The notes under the pieces: generated by a model
Told to the model about the DNA's origin: nothing
Databases searched by the model: none
What the model saw: only the letters and a program-made list of their open reading frames with translations
Translations under genes and position numbers: made by a program
Assembly (NCBI RefSeq): GCF_002776525.5
Contig: NC_045436.1
Span: 104,120,353-104,184,352 of the forward strand
DNA from: Piliocolobus tephrosceles
Taxonomy: Eukaryota; Chordata; Mammalia; Primates; Cercopithecidae
Length of the DNA stretch: 64,000 bases
Reading direction: 5' to 3'
Shown: piece after piece, positions 46,001 through 57,342 of the stretch
Numbering within the stretch: the stretch's first letter is position 1
How the letters are laid out: every line of letters begins with the position of its first letter

Positions 46001-46317
46001 AGACAATAAAATAATGTCCTTCGCAGCAACATGGATAGAGCTGTAGGCCATTCTCCTAAGTGAAATAACTCAAAAACAGAAAAATTAAATACCACTTATT
46101 CCCACTTATAAATAGGAGGTAAACAATGAGTACACCTTGACATAAAAATAGAAAAAGTAGACACTGGGGACTCCAGAAGTGGGGAGGGTAGAAGAGGGGT
46201 GAGGGTTAAAAAATTACCTATTGGGTACAATGTTCACTATTTGGGTATTCTAGAAGCCCTAATCTCACCATTACACACTACGTCCATGTAACAACCTGCA
46301 CATGTACACCCTAAATC
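43093..46317 (+). mobile_element. L1PB/L1MA-type L1, 5'-truncated, carries AluY
   Basis: Plus-strand L1 from mid-ORF2 to the 3'UTR end. It starts in ORF2 upstream of the RT ('gttggttctttgaaaagata'), is split by an AluY (43628-43926), and continues through the RT, thumb and C-terminus. Frames are repeatedly broken; the longest pieces are 44197-44676 and 44810-45085. The catalytic F-A-D-D box is degraded here (44401-44420 reads 'attatctttgtttgtgatga'). The 3'UTR ends near 46317, and an AT-rich satellite replaces the poly(A) tail. Confidence 0.9.
43612..43942 (+). mobile_element. AluY-like insertion with 16-bp perfect TSD
   Basis: Alu body 43628-43926 flanked by AAAAATCCTCAGCAAA at 43612-43627 and 43927-43942. 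Y-type features: 'gatcacgaggtcaggagatc', 'agaatggcatgaacctggg', 'ggagcttgca'. It sits inside the older L1, and the duplicated string is L1 sequence. Confidence 0.96.
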
Positions 46318-46562
46318 TACATATAGAGATATAGATATACACCTGTATCCCTGAATCTATATATATATATGTGTGTGTGTGTATATATATATGTCTGTAT
46401 ATATATTTATGTATATACCTATATATGGGATATTGGGATATATACACACACATATATGGGATATATGCATACATATATATGATATATATGGGATATATAC
46501 TCACATATATATGATATATACATACATATTTATATATATCCATTTAGATATGCTCATATGCC
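46318..46562 (+). repeat. AT/GT-rich imperfect satellite
   Basis: Degenerate (TA)n, (TG)n and 'gggatatatac'-type units directly after an L1 3' end, most likely grown from its poly(A)/AATA tail. Frames through it give Tyr/Ile-rich nonsense. Confidence 0.9.
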
Positions 46563-46922
46563 TGCCTTAAAAACCTACAAAAGAGTTAATAACATATAAA
46601 TCTTGAGGAAATTATATTAATTATAACAAGAATCACTTGTTGCTTATTAAAAGTACAGATTCCTAAGCAATGCTCTAAAGCTAAAGAATCTGCATTTCTC
46701 TAGGTGGGGTCTGGAACATGTATTTGACAAGTTCCAAAGGTTTATTGCATATATTCTGAAGTGTAAGAACTACTGATGAAGACAGACCATCTAAAGTTTT
46801 GATGAGTATCCCTCATTCCATGGAGACTTATGGAACCTTCCCATCTCAACTGTATGGCCATGATCTAATTCCAAACGAAATTTTCATCTTAATAAAATGC
46901 AGGAATCTGAAATCAACCATTG
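46563..46922. other. Spacer, nothing recognised
   Basis: Text at 46680-46770 resembles MER5-type hAT sequence ('aatctgcatttctctaggtg'), but too short and diverged to call. The rest is unassigned. Confidence 0.35.
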
Positions 46923-47292
46923 GTTAGTGATATGGTTTGACTCTGTGTTCTCACCCACCTCTCATCTTGTAGCTCCCATAATTCCAACATGTTGTGGGCA
47001 GGACCAAGTGGGAGATGATTGAATCATGGGGGCAGGTCTTTCCTGTGCTGTTCTCATGACAGTGAATGGGTCTCACGAGACCTGATGCATTTAAAAATGG
47101 TAGTTTTTCTGCACAAGCTCTCTCTTTGCCTGCTGCGACCCAAGTAAGACATGACTTGTTTCTCCTTGCCTTCCACCATGATTGTGAGGCCTCCCCAGCC
47201 ACATGGAAGCCCATTAAACCTCTTTCTTTTGTAAATTGTTCAGTCTCAGGTATGTCTTTATCAGCAGCATGAAAACAGACTAATACAGTTAG
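46923..47292 (+). mobile_element. Solo THE1 LTR with perfect TSD
   Basis: THE1 LTR 46928-47287 (TGATATGG...CTAATACA) with GTTAG at 46923-46927 and 47288-47292. Diverged from the other THE1 copies in the middle (C/D-type). Confidence 0.96.
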
Positions 47293-48198
47293 TTTCCCCT
47301 TGGGAAAACAGTTGATCATCACTAGAGTTCAAACAATCCTACAAACTGGGATCTTAGCAAGTGTTACACAGTAGACCATTCTAGGCTACAGAACATAAGT
47401 TTATGAAAGCAGCAACTTTCTCTGTTGCTTCACTGCTACATCTTCCATGCCTGGAAGATTGGACCCCTAATAAATATTCAGGAAATAGTCATTCATCCAT
47501 TCTTTAGCAAGAACCCAAGAAATAAATTTTCATTTTCATCTTAGGAAATTTTACCACCTTCATGGGGAGACAGAATAGAATCCCTTAAAATAACATTTTT
47601 GTTTTGTTTTGTTTTAGAACATAAGCATCAATGTGTAGGCTAAAGCCATGATTTAATGAGGACCTAACAATGATTAATAATGATTTGTAACTAACATTTT
47701 AAGATCATCAGCATAGTAAGGAGATTTTTCTTATTTTACCATTACAATCTTTACATGAACATTGATCATTTTAAAATAATGTGTTGCCTTAAGTAAATAT
47801 TCTCATATGATCTTGTTTTACTCTAACATTTTTTAGCTACCACAAAGGCTACATTACAAGAGATCTCAGAGGTGAATCATAAAACAAATATATTGCATAT
47901 AAATTATTGAGGTCTTTTCTCATATTTTCTCTTTCATTTCATAACAAAATAATGCCTAATGTATTAGGTGCCTCAGGTCTGTCACTAAACTCCTTTTATG
48001 AAAACAACAACTGTTGATACTAATCTTAGCACTTCGTCGGAAAACATTTTGTTTTCCTGTGAAGACAGTATTAAAAGCTCTCAGTTAAAGCAATGAAATT
48101 AAAGCAGTACATAAACTTACAGACTATTTTACTGTTCGTCATTATAAAAGTTTCAAGCAAATTTGAAAGGTACTGCTATCATGTAATAATATAAATAC
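47293..48198. other. Spacer, nothing recognised
   Basis: AT-rich, no gene or clear repeat. Confidence 0.4.
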
Positions 48199-48484
48199 GT
48201 CTTCTGGGCCGGGCACAGTAGCTCACACCTGTAATTCCAGCACTTTGAGAGACCAAGGTGGGTGGATCACCTGAGGTCAGGAGTTCAAGAGCGGCCTGGC
48301 CAACATGGCAAATCCCCATCTCTACTAAAAATACAAAAATTAGCCAGTTGTGGTGGCATTTGCCTGTAGTTCCAGCTACTTGGGAGGCTGAGGCAGGAGA
48401 ATCACCTGAACCCAGGAGGCAGAGGTTGCAGTGGGCCAAGATCACACCACTCTACTCCGGCCTGGGCAACAGAGCAAGACTCTG

Positions 48485-48522
<38 letters not shown>

Positions 48523-48526
48523 TCTG
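48199..48526 (+). mobile_element. AluS with long poly(A) and TSD
   Basis: Alu body 48207-48518 (ggccgggcacagtagctcac ... A31-class tail) flanked by GTCTTCTG at 48199-48206 and 48519-48526. Confidence 0.95.
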
Positions 48527-48807
48527 CACATCATGACTGAAAGACTGCATATCACATAAGAAAGTAAAAGAGAATTGTTCACATGAGCTGTTTACAATGC
48601 TGTCAATTGTAAACCTGGGTGACTACAACATCTACAAACTGATCACTAGACATAACTATTGTTTACATCCTAAAACACACTGGTCAAGCCAATAATCATT
48701 ATGACCTAATTTACAATAACACAAGCATGAGACTAGCAGACCTACGCATTGCATCAATCAAAGACAAAACAATCATCACTAAAACCACAAGTAGAAAGAA
48801 AACATCA
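48527..48807. other. Spacer with a short hairpin
   Basis: Unassigned. It contains the palindrome gtttacaat-gctgtca-attgtaaac (9-bp arms) near 48590-48615. Checked against mitochondrial gene order from memory because of its C/A-rich style; no match found. Confidence 0.35.
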
Positions 48808-49088
48808 AAGCCAGTCACAGTGGCTTATGCCTGTAATCCCAGCACTTTAAGAGGCCAAGGCAGGAGAATCGCTTGAGCCCAAGAGTTGGAGACTAGCCTG
48901 GACAACAAAGTGACTTCATCTCTACAAAAAAATAAAACAGTTAGCTGGATATGGTGGCACATGTCTGTAGTCCCAGCTACTCAAGAGACTGAGGTGGGAG
49001 GATTGCCTGAGCCCAGATTGAGGCGGCAGTGAGCTATGATCATGCCTCTACACTCCAGCCTTGGTGACAGAAACAGACTGTCTGAAAG
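48808..49088 (+). mobile_element. AluJ
   Basis: Diverged full-length Alu in plus orientation ('ccagtcacagtggcttatgc', 'gggaggattgcctgagccc'). Its 3' tail has evolved into the purine tract that follows. Confidence 0.9.
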
Positions 49089-49282
49089 AGAGGGAGAGTG
49101 AGAGAAAGAGAGGAGGAAGGAAGGAAGGAAGGAAGGAAGGAAGGAAGGAAGGAAGGAAGGAAGGAAGGAAGGGAGGGAGGGAGGGAGGGAGGGAGGGAGG
49201 GAGGGAGGGAGGGAGGGAGGGANNNNNNNNNNGGAGGGAGGGAGGGAGGGAGGGAGGGAGGGAGGGAGGGAGGGAGGGAAAA
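49089..49282 (+). repeat. (GGAA)n/(GGGA)n purine tract with gap
   Basis: A GA-rich start, then AAGG units to about 49171, then GGGA units to about 49280, with ten N at 49223-49232. The tract begins at an Alu 3' end. True length is unknown because of the gap. Confidence 0.97.
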
Positions 49283-49844
49283 TAGCTGCTCATGAACCCA
49301 AGTGAGGTGCAGTAACTGATAAAAAGCCTGTGTAAATGTGTAGCATCAAGGAAAGCATCATCTTAGTACTGTGAACTTTCAATAATCATTATTAGGTTAA
49401 GGGATTACAAATCAGAAAGTAACCCATAAGTATGATGATAAATGATTAACATTGTTCTATAAAAACTAAGGACTATTTTGAAAATAGCTGTTATAAGATG
49501 CACTACTATAGGACTGATCAATGAATCTTGGCCAACATACCAAGAGTTCAGGGATTTAATAAAATAAATATGAAAAGTCTTATTCTGGTTCTACTACATA
49601 GCATAACCATAACAAACAATGAAAAAAAAATCTCTAAACTAGGTTTGGAATTGAGTACTTATGTTTAAGGAAATTGTCAAAGCTTTTAGGTATTTGCATT
49701 TTTATTCAGAGATTTCTATCCTAACAACAGATTACTGAAATGCATTAAGGCATTTAGAATAAAAAATAACCCACATTTACCTGATTAAGGATTTTGTAAC
49801 ATATTATTATTGGTACTTTGGTATGGATCTTCTTAAATTACTTT
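49283..49844. other. Spacer, nothing recognised
   Basis: AT-rich, no feature recognised. Confidence 0.4.
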
Positions 49845-49960
49845 TGCACACATTATTTAATTTATTCTTCAAAGATCTCCACAGGAACTATAGAGGAAAG
49901 CTGTTATTATGTCTACCTCTTGAGAAAAAATACTGAGAGGAAGAAATTTTGTAGAAACTT
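49845..49960 (-). mobile_element. MIR SINE fragment
   Basis: 'cacacattatttaatttatt', 'cacaggaactatagaggaaa', 'gctgttattatgtctacctc' follow MIR in reverse. Confidence 0.65.
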
Positions 49961-50259
49961 TATGTGAGTTTATATTCAGTCTGCATCAGAAAGACAGACC
50001 TGATTCAGCCTAAAGATACAAATCATCTAACTTTCAGATTTTCTACTCATGCTTCTGTGCCCAAAAGTTTTGGAAGATTCATATAATTATATAGATAAGT
50101 AAGGTTATAACTCATATTTATGAAACAAAAAAACAAATATTCAACTAGAGGATTTGTTCATTTACAGAAAAATTCCTGGAGAGAAAGGAAAGTACCTGAG
50201 GTGACTAGATACTCAGTAGATTAATGGGCAATTTTTATGTTTTTCCTAAATTAATTTTC

Positions 50260-50335
50260 CCATTATTCCTGCAAGGTAGGGTTGTTGCATCATTTTATGT
50301 AAAATGTAGCTCAGAAAGTTTGAGAAATAATGAAG
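50260..50335 (-). mobile_element. Possible MIR core fragment
   Basis: 'caaggtagggttgttgcatc' and 'atgtagctcagaaagtttga' resemble MIR core in reverse. Short and diverged. Confidence 0.4.
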
Positions 50336-50559
50336 TTAGCATTTTCCCCATTGCCCTAGTGCTTCTCAAACTAATCCCCACAGTGTCCTCATGGCAGAGG
50401 AGAGAGAACATGGACCCAAGGTCTAGAGTCCCAACTGCTCTTGCCCTTGTACCATCACTAACACCCTTGTCACATCCACATGCAGCCTAGGTTACCTCCT
50501 ACAAGGACAACACCAGACCCTCCACGCACACTGCATCCAGACACACACAAACCATGTCA

Positions 50560-50897
50560 CCACTCTGGGATTCTGACTTCCCAACTCCTTCTGCCCTATG
50601 CTTACTTCATTACCTTAAACCCCTTACTCCTCCCCAAAACCCAACTTAAATGTCATCTCCTGAGTAAATCCTTCAGCCTGTTTTGACACCTACAGAGAAT
50701 GACCTACACAACATTTTGCTCATACATGAGTAAGAATATTAACTACTTTTATTGTGATTTATTTATGTCCTACTGTGTCACTAGACTTGGAGCTCTCTGA
50801 AGACAGAGAGCTACCTGGTTCATTCTGATATTTCTAGTAGCTAGCATGGTTCCTGAGAAAAGATAGATTTTCTATGCATATTTGTTGAACAAAGTGC
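50560..50897 (+). mobile_element. L2 LINE 3' end
   Basis: 'cccaacttaaatgtcatctc', 'cagcctgttttgacacctac', 'ctagacttggagctctctga', 'gcatatttgttgaacaaa' match the L2 3' region in plus sense to its tail. Confidence 0.75.
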
Positions 50898-51740
50898 TAG
50901 CAGGTAAAGTAGAAAACCTTGTAGCCATCAGGTTGTTTGAATGCAAATATGCTTCCAAAATATTTCTGGGTAGAGAATGAGTAAATAGCTAAAAGTACTG
51001 TGTTCTCATTATTCTTTGAAACATTCTTTCTACAATCTTGCTTTTTCAAAATTGTTTATCATTGATTAAAGGGCTGGCTAGGAAAATTTTACATAGCTGA
51101 AACTATGACAAATTACTAATTAGTAGCATCCAAATTAATAAGATATGGGTGTTTCTAAAGGGAAAACGAATAATAAAAACTAGAATGCCCCCAAAATATA
51201 TAAATATCTGCTTGCTTTTAATAATCAGAAAATCAGATTTGACTACCTTATTTAATATTTGTATCTTATTTCTATATCTTACTCAAAAATCCTAATGTCA
51301 TGAAAATAAATTTTTATAAAAAAAAGTAGATGTTTTTAAAATTTCAAACCTCATAGAATATCTCATACAAAGTTTTAACGAAACATACCGAGTAAAACTT
51401 CTATTAAAAGAAAGAAAGAAATAGGCATCACTGTCCTCTTTTTACTCATTCACCTCTGCTAGCCTTAGGGAAATATACATTTACATGGCAATTGCACATT
51501 TTCAAAAACTACAAAGGAATGACAAGATAACAAGATGAAAAACGTTTCTCCTCTACCAAAATCAAAGGCAGCTGAGTTCCTATTCTTCCCTGATTTTGTG
51601 CAGCTGAGATTGTTGCTCTAATAATTTCAACAATAATAACATGAGTAATAGGTTACAAGAGTTGATATTCTTTATGGAGTTTGGTTTATTTTTCTTATGG
51701 GGTTGTCCCCACCCCAAGAGCAGCAAATAATCCCCTGACT
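50898..51740. other. Spacer, nothing recognised
   Basis: AT-rich, no repeat family or gene recognised. Confidence 0.4.
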
Positions 51741-52370
51741 ACTCCTAAAACAATTGCAGGTGATGTACCAGTGGACACGTGCCACAGAGGGCTCGAGCAG
51801 GAATGGCGGCCTTCGTGCGTCCCACAGGGCCGCTTTTATGACAGTTTGTCCAAACATTAAAAAAAGCAACTACCACAGCAACAAGGTTCACAGGAAAAGA
51901 GGCAAGCTAGGCATGAAAATACTTACTGATTCCTGAGTGTGTGTGGTTGAAAGTTGCAGCCACGAATCTTGGCAGAAGGGCTCCTTTGAGGGCAATGTGA
52001 AAGGTCAACGTTTTTGGCGTAAACTAACAAAACACAAAGAAGGGGAGAAAAAGAAAAAGCAGCCCCCGTGGGATTAATTATAGCAGAAATATCATCCAGT
52101 CTGGAGCTTATGGAACTATAAACCCACCTGCTGATTCTCCTTTTTTCTCCTTCCATGGGACGGGAAGGCAGCCAATCAGAAGCAGTTATACATCCCACCC
52201 ACCTCGCCTCTAATCCGTTGCACGTTGGCAAGAGAAAGCTAAAACAAGATAAGTGCCTCCATCCTCTCCTGCCTTTCCAATCAGGGTTAATACTGATCGT
52301 TATTTGGTCACTGTCTAGTCCAGCTGCAGTGATTGCTACCTCCTCCTCCTCTCTCATATTTGCATTTGAA
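51741..52370 (-). promoter_or_regulatory. CpG-enriched non-repeat block; candidate promoter/first exon
   Basis: About 14 CpGs lie in this interval, in contrast to the CpG-poor surroundings, and no repeat family is seen. It holds two CCAATCA boxes (near 52173 and 52289), a perfect octamer ATTTGCAT at 52358-52365 (ATGCAAAT on the minus strand), a TAATTA site near 52076 and the palindrome GGGGTTGTCCCC near 51701. On the minus strand a 144-codon frame (52357-51923) ends at a TCA|GTAAGT 5' splice-site match near 51945-51952. No protein family is recognised in that frame, so it may be non-coding. Inference only: an enhancer, or the promoter and first exon of an unrecognised transcript. Confidence 0.35.
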
Positions 52371-53114
52371 TTGCCTTCATCCTAACACTAAAATGGTTCA
52401 AAGCTTGTTTTGCCTGACCTTATGGAGATAACATGCACTTCTTCATAATCAGTCAGTATCTACCATCTGTGTCTTCCTTGAACGATGCCTGGATAATGTT
52501 CACTTCTCCTAACAGATGCTCTAAGAATGATCAGGCTTTTTTTCTTCTGTAAGCATGAATCCTTATAATATATACATGTAACATGCATACATATGTCTAT
52601 GTGTGTATGCATATATGCATGCAGTCTGATTATATTGCTTCATCTTGGATAATTTCAAGCTGCTTGGTTGGTGATCATTTGGCTTTAAACACTTTCATAA
52701 ATAGCATAGTCTCATTTTGACTAAAGATGAGAATTTTAGTTCCATCTGTATAGGAAGCTCTTAAATTGCAGCATATTTATATGGTGAGACTTGGTAGCTG
52801 GGAATGTCAAACCGTAGGCTTTACTAACAAATGTGATTTGCCAAGTACTCTCATAATATTTGAAACACTAAATTGGGCACTTCTTGCAGCCAGAAAAAAT
52901 GGCAGTTCTTTCCCTTATTGGGTTTATATTCTAACAAATATCACCATCTGCTATTTATTCTTCTTATTTTGAACATGGTATCACAGAGACACAACAAGTT
53001 TAAATGAATCTGTAAGATTCTATAGTTAACATACTCCATCCAGGGAACTGGAAAATCTTTAAAAGTTATTTTTCTTAATTCACTTTTACTGAAAAATATT
53101 CTCTCACTCATATT
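52371..53114. other. Spacer, nothing recognised
   Basis: AT-rich, with a short ATGC/TATG-rich patch at 52565-52625. Confidence 0.4.
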
Positions 53115-53330
53115 GGATTAAGAGTTTAGACTCTGAAGGCAGACTGTCTGAATTCAGATCTTACCTACCTCTACCAATTGGTGATTGTAGAACTCAAGCA
53201 CCCTACCGAACCAATTTATCCATCCACAAGGTGAAAATAACAGCCATACCAATTTTTCAGAATTGTGGTTAAGGGTTAAATGAATGAATATACATAAAGA
53301 TCCAGGTCTACAGTAAATTCCATGTCAGCA
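53115..53330 (+). mobile_element. MIR SINE
   Basis: 'agagtttagactctgaaggc', 'agactgtctgaattcagatc', 'gtggttaagggttaaatgaa' follow MIR in plus sense. Confidence 0.78.
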
Positions 53331-53589
53331 TTAATCCTTACCCATGGGCTGTGACACTCCCCAAAAGGCACATGCTTAAGCCCAATGTTCAAGTCTATAT
53401 GGCCACCATTTCTTATTCTTATATACATTTTCAATGAAAATCACAAGTCTAATATAAATGTGAGTACACCCACATTTGCTGAGTAACCACTGTGTGTCTT
53501 CACCTTCTCCAATATTGTTAGTTGCCTATCCAATTTTCATCTTTCACGTCTTCCTTACCAACATAATCTTTTACTTTTTTATCGTGGAG

Positions 53590-53985
53590 TTATCAATATG
53601 TCCAGCTAAAAGAAAGAAAACACATTTCCCAGACTTTTATTCAGATGGGGGATTCATGTGATACAGTTTTGGCCAATGAGATATCAATGGGAGTTTTTGG
53701 TTGAGATTCCTGAGAAATCTTCTTGAAAGGAAGCAAATTCTACTAACATGTGGAGTTTGCTTTTACTCTTCTCTTTCTTCCTGCCTGCAGAGTGAATGTG
53801 ATAGCTGGAGCCCCAGCAGCCACCAGGTGACCATAGGAAAAGAAAGACTCCGGGGATGGCTGAACGAAGGGCTGATGAGAGCCTGGGTCATGCCTGCATA
53901 GCCCCAGACTACCTCTCTTTCAACTGACTTCTCATTAAGAAGTAAAAGATAAATCCTTATCCTACCTGAACTGCTCTTATTTGGG
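53590..53985 (+). mobile_element. MLT1-type MaLR LTR (old)
   Basis: 'cagttttggccaatgagata', 'gtgaatgtgatagctggagc', 'cagcagccaccaggtgacca', 'aaagataaatccttatccta' follow an old MLT1 subfamily in plus sense. A pyrimidine tract and CAG near 53765-53791 would make a good 3' splice site. Confidence 0.65.
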
Positions 53986-54014
53986 TTTTCTATACATACA
54001 GCCAAACTCAGTCC

Positions 54015-54165
54015 CGAATATAAGTGGGCATCATCGTCCCCACTCACAGATAAAGTTAAGGAACTCCTGTGAAGACACAGCCTGGAGACGGCAGAACTGG
54101 ATTTGGAACTAAAGCAGTCTGGGCCCAGAGCTAACATGCTAAATTATATACTACAAGCCTCTTTA
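54015..54165 (-). mobile_element. MIR SINE
   Basis: Reverse MIR: 'ccccactcacagataaagtt', 'gacacagcctggagacggca', 'ggatttggaactaaagcagt'. Confidence 0.75.
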
Positions 54166-54239
54166 AAAAGTACAAATAAGATTAGATTTAGGAACCAGAA
54201 ATTGACTTTTTCTCCTATCTATGCACTCCCTTTCCTTGA

Positions 54240-54480
54240 TCCACCATTCATTCCTTTGGACAACTAACCGCATTTAGTGTGCTAAGTATCAAGCACACTG
54301 CACCAGGCGCTGGAGATGTTACACTGACAAGCCAGACTAGATCCCTGCCTCATACAGCCTGTACCTGTCGGGGTATAGATGAGAACATAGACCATTACAA
54401 TATTATAAGCACAATCATGTGGATGGTACAAGGTTCCATGGGAAACAAAGGAGGGGTCCTAGCCCAGTCGGTTTTCTCTC
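54240..54480 (+). mobile_element. Ancient dispersed repeat, unassigned
   Basis: 'caccaggcgctggagatgtt', 'agatccctgcctcatacagc', 'ataagcacaatcatgtgg' match the same old repeat as 33740-34860. Confidence 0.45.
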
Positions 54481-55589
54481 CCTCCCCAAAAATATAGTGA
54501 CTAATTGTCCAGATGTGCAGAAAAAAAATCAGAAAAAGTGAGCTGCTCTACTTAAATAGTCTCATAGACTATTTTCTCCTGAAGGAGAGGGGAGCCAGCT
54601 AGAAAATTTTCCTTACACCTTCTCAATGTGACACTAGATTCCTCAGCCTTTTTTCACATTTCATATGCAATCACTCTTACAATTGTTCTTACTCTTGACA
54701 TAGCAGAGGTGAGAAATATTTCCCAATTCTCCCACAAGTGGCATTAAAAGGGCTGTTACTCTGCTATGGTTAGTCACGCCCATGTCTCTCCACAAGCTGT
54801 GTTACTGTCTGGCTTCAGAAGCTGTCTCTTAGTCTATGTTGTAATAAGGCTCTCAGCACTCTGCTTGCCTTTGTTCACTTCCATCCCTCCTGGATAGAAT
54901 GGCAATTGGAAAGGAACAATAAGGATCCTCCTTTTGAATCTTCTGCAGCAGATTCACGTAAAATAATTTCCTTCTCTGTTTCACAAAGCCCAAACCTTTC
55001 TTCTGATGCCACCTTAGGCTTCATCTATGATTCATATACCTAATATATAAAGACCCCCTCTTGTTAAGCACTGCATCAGGAAATTGAGTAAGATTAGACT
55101 ACTTCATGTCCTCTCTCAATAGAGCAATATACCTCATAAGATTCTAAAAAAGAAAAGGAGAATGAGATTGTTAAAACCTCTACTGCATTTTGATCCTATT
55201 TTACCTGGTTATCTATTCATCATTTGCCTTCTGAGTATGAAATACAGAAGCATCATGCTGCTCAGGGGAACATCAAGCCATACTTTGGCGGTTTCTACCA
55301 TTGACAGGCACCAACATGGAATCACTTTATAAACGTAAAAGCAAAGACAATATTCAGGTAATAGATACAGCACAAATAACAACAAAAACAAGCAAATGTA
55401 TCACTTTATTTACTTTATTTTAATTGTCCTTAGTGGCTTAAAAGCATGGCACAGACTATGTTTTTTTGCATGAATAATGACCCCTTTTGTCTTCCAAATT
55501 TTTACAATAACAGACTTCTATGCCTATCTCACTTCTTAACACATTATCCCTGGTTATCCCATTTGTCACCATAATTATGTGACTTGAAG
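54481..55589. other. Spacer, nothing recognised
   Basis: No family or gene recognised. Confidence 0.4.
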
Positions 55590-55745
55590 GACAATAATCT
55601 GGTGAAACAAGGACTTTGGGTTTTCATTGTAAACTCATGACCTCTTATATGACCTTGTAGGAATTATCCAAGCTCCACAGTCTCATCATTAGAATAGCAG
55701 TGACAATAACCTACCTCAGAGGTTTATATGAAAACCGGCAGATTT
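55590..55745 (+). mobile_element. MIR SINE
   Basis: 'atgaccttgtaggaattatc', 'ccacagtctcatcattagaa', 'taacctacctcagaggttta' follow MIR in plus sense. Confidence 0.65.
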
Positions 55746-56619
55746 TTTTGAAATGATGATAAGACACTTTTCACAAACAAAGGACTTTGAAGCTGAGTTA
55801 TCATTCTCGGACTTGTGCTGTATTTCCAATTACGGGGTGAAGTCGTTCACTGATTAATCATTACTAGAGCTGCAGTCTCTTCCTATGAAGTACAGCCACA
55901 GGGCAGAAGAGTGTCAAGATGAAATATGCATTGAAATATCACTCTCACAACTTTGGATAACAAAAGGGACTATTGGTTCTTTTCATTATCACAGAAAACT
56001 TCTGAGCTCTTTGTGTCTTCATAGAAAACTGAACACAGGGAAGCTTGATGGAGGGGAATCAAGGATGAAAACACTGATTCCCATAATTTATTCTTGCCAT
56101 GCTGAAGAAGAATCAGAAATAAACATGGAACTGAGGCTGCCATCTTATACCATCTAGCCCACCTGTATTCAGCATCTGACAGCACCAAGTCTTAGCATAT
56201 TGATTTAGATAACAAAATTGTTCTCCTCACAAGACCCCAGTGTGCTAACCCTTTTCACCATCATTACTCCCTCTTCCTAACATTCCTGTTGCATTCCTGA
56301 GTCTCTCACTCAATTTTTGTACACTCTTGTCCTTGTTCTGTTCCACAGTGCTGGGCCCTCTCCATTTTCTGTAATTTCAAGAGAAATTTCCACCAATTTT
56401 ACTGATGGTGAATATTTACATTTATTAGGGGCAAAAAGTGGTAGCAGCCATTAAAGTTCATCCTGCTGGAATCCTCTCCTAAATGTTCCCTTAATCCTTT
56501 TGGACTTCAAGTGTGAGCTTTGGGTAGGATGATAAACAGGCACATGGACAACTGCTGAATCTAGGTCTCCCTGTTTCCATCCTTGCCTCTCCTCCCCCTT
56601 TCATGGTTTTCTTCATGAA
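55746..56619. other. Spacer, nothing recognised
   Basis: Frames at 55885-56157 (plus) and 55970-56188 (minus) overlap each other and lack domains. Confidence 0.4.
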
Positions 56620-57215
56620 GCTGCCAGGGCCTTTTAAAAATGTGAATCAGACCATTTCACTCCTTTGCTTAAAACCCTGCACTGGCTGCTCATAAACATA
56701 GGAATAAAATCCAAAGCCTATTGCGTGACTCATAAAGACTTATGGGCCACTAGCTACCTCTACAATTGCATTTCCACAGCCTTCTTGCCCAGCCACCCTA
56801 GCAGCAAGGTTGCGCTCCTCATATGCCCCAAGCACACTTATGCCTCAGGTCTCTGCAGTTAGCTTAACCTCAACTAGGATGCTCTCTCTGATAATCACGG
56901 GCTTATTATATGCCTTCATTCAGGTTTAAACTCAAATCTCACCTTAGCATAGAGGCATTCCTGACCACTCTGTATTCAAAGCCTCCTGGCTCTTGGCTAT
57001 TACCTTACCCTGATTTATCTTTATAGTATCTATCAACTGTTGGTGTTATATTATTGTTCATTTGTTTACTTGTTTGGAAATTTACTAAATATAGACTCCA
57101 TGAAGGCAGGGACTTGGTCTGTTTTGTTCATCATTGTAGGTATCTTCAGCACACAGAGAAGTACATGATTCAAAGCAGACATGTAATAAATATGTGTTGA
57201 ATAAAAGAGAAAGGG
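56620..57215 (+). mobile_element. L2 LINE 3' region, long
   Basis: One of the better L2 copies here: 'cctgcactggctgctcataa', 'ataaaatccaaagcctattg', 'aggcattcctgaccactctg', 'gactccatgaaggcagggac', 'tatgtgttgaataaaagaga' in order. About 600 bp, plus strand. Followed by a GGAA-rich purine patch (57205-57285). Confidence 0.85.
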
Positions 57216-57309
57216 AGGGAATAGGGCAGGAGGGCAGAAAGGAAGGCAGAATGGAAACAAGGAAGGAGGCAGGGAGAAGGAAGGGAACTTCAGAGATCCA
57301 TAGCAGGCA

Positions 57310-57342
57310 ATGTACCCTAGAGGTTAAGAATATGAGCTCTGA
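57310..57342 (+). mobile_element. MIR SINE, 5' part (continues at 63885)
   Basis: 'ctagaggttaagaatatgag' fits the start of MIR. The rest of MIR appears at 63885-64000 beyond the L1 elements, so the two pieces belong to one MIR split by later insertions. Confidence 0.7.

Noticed and set aside
46271..46570. Tyr/Ile-rich frames on both strands
   Set aside because: Translation of the TA/TG satellite, not a protein.
48527..48807. Possible nuclear copy of mitochondrial DNA
   Set aside because: The C/A-rich style prompted a check, but no mitochondrial gene order or recognisable coding text was found.
49048..49295. Repeated Gly-Arg-Glu and Pro-Ser-Leu frames
   Set aside because: Translation of the GGGA tetranucleotide repeat and its gap.
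51923..52357. 144-codon minus frame as a protein-coding gene
   Set aside because: No recognisable domain or family. Kept only as part of a candidate regulatory or first-exon block.
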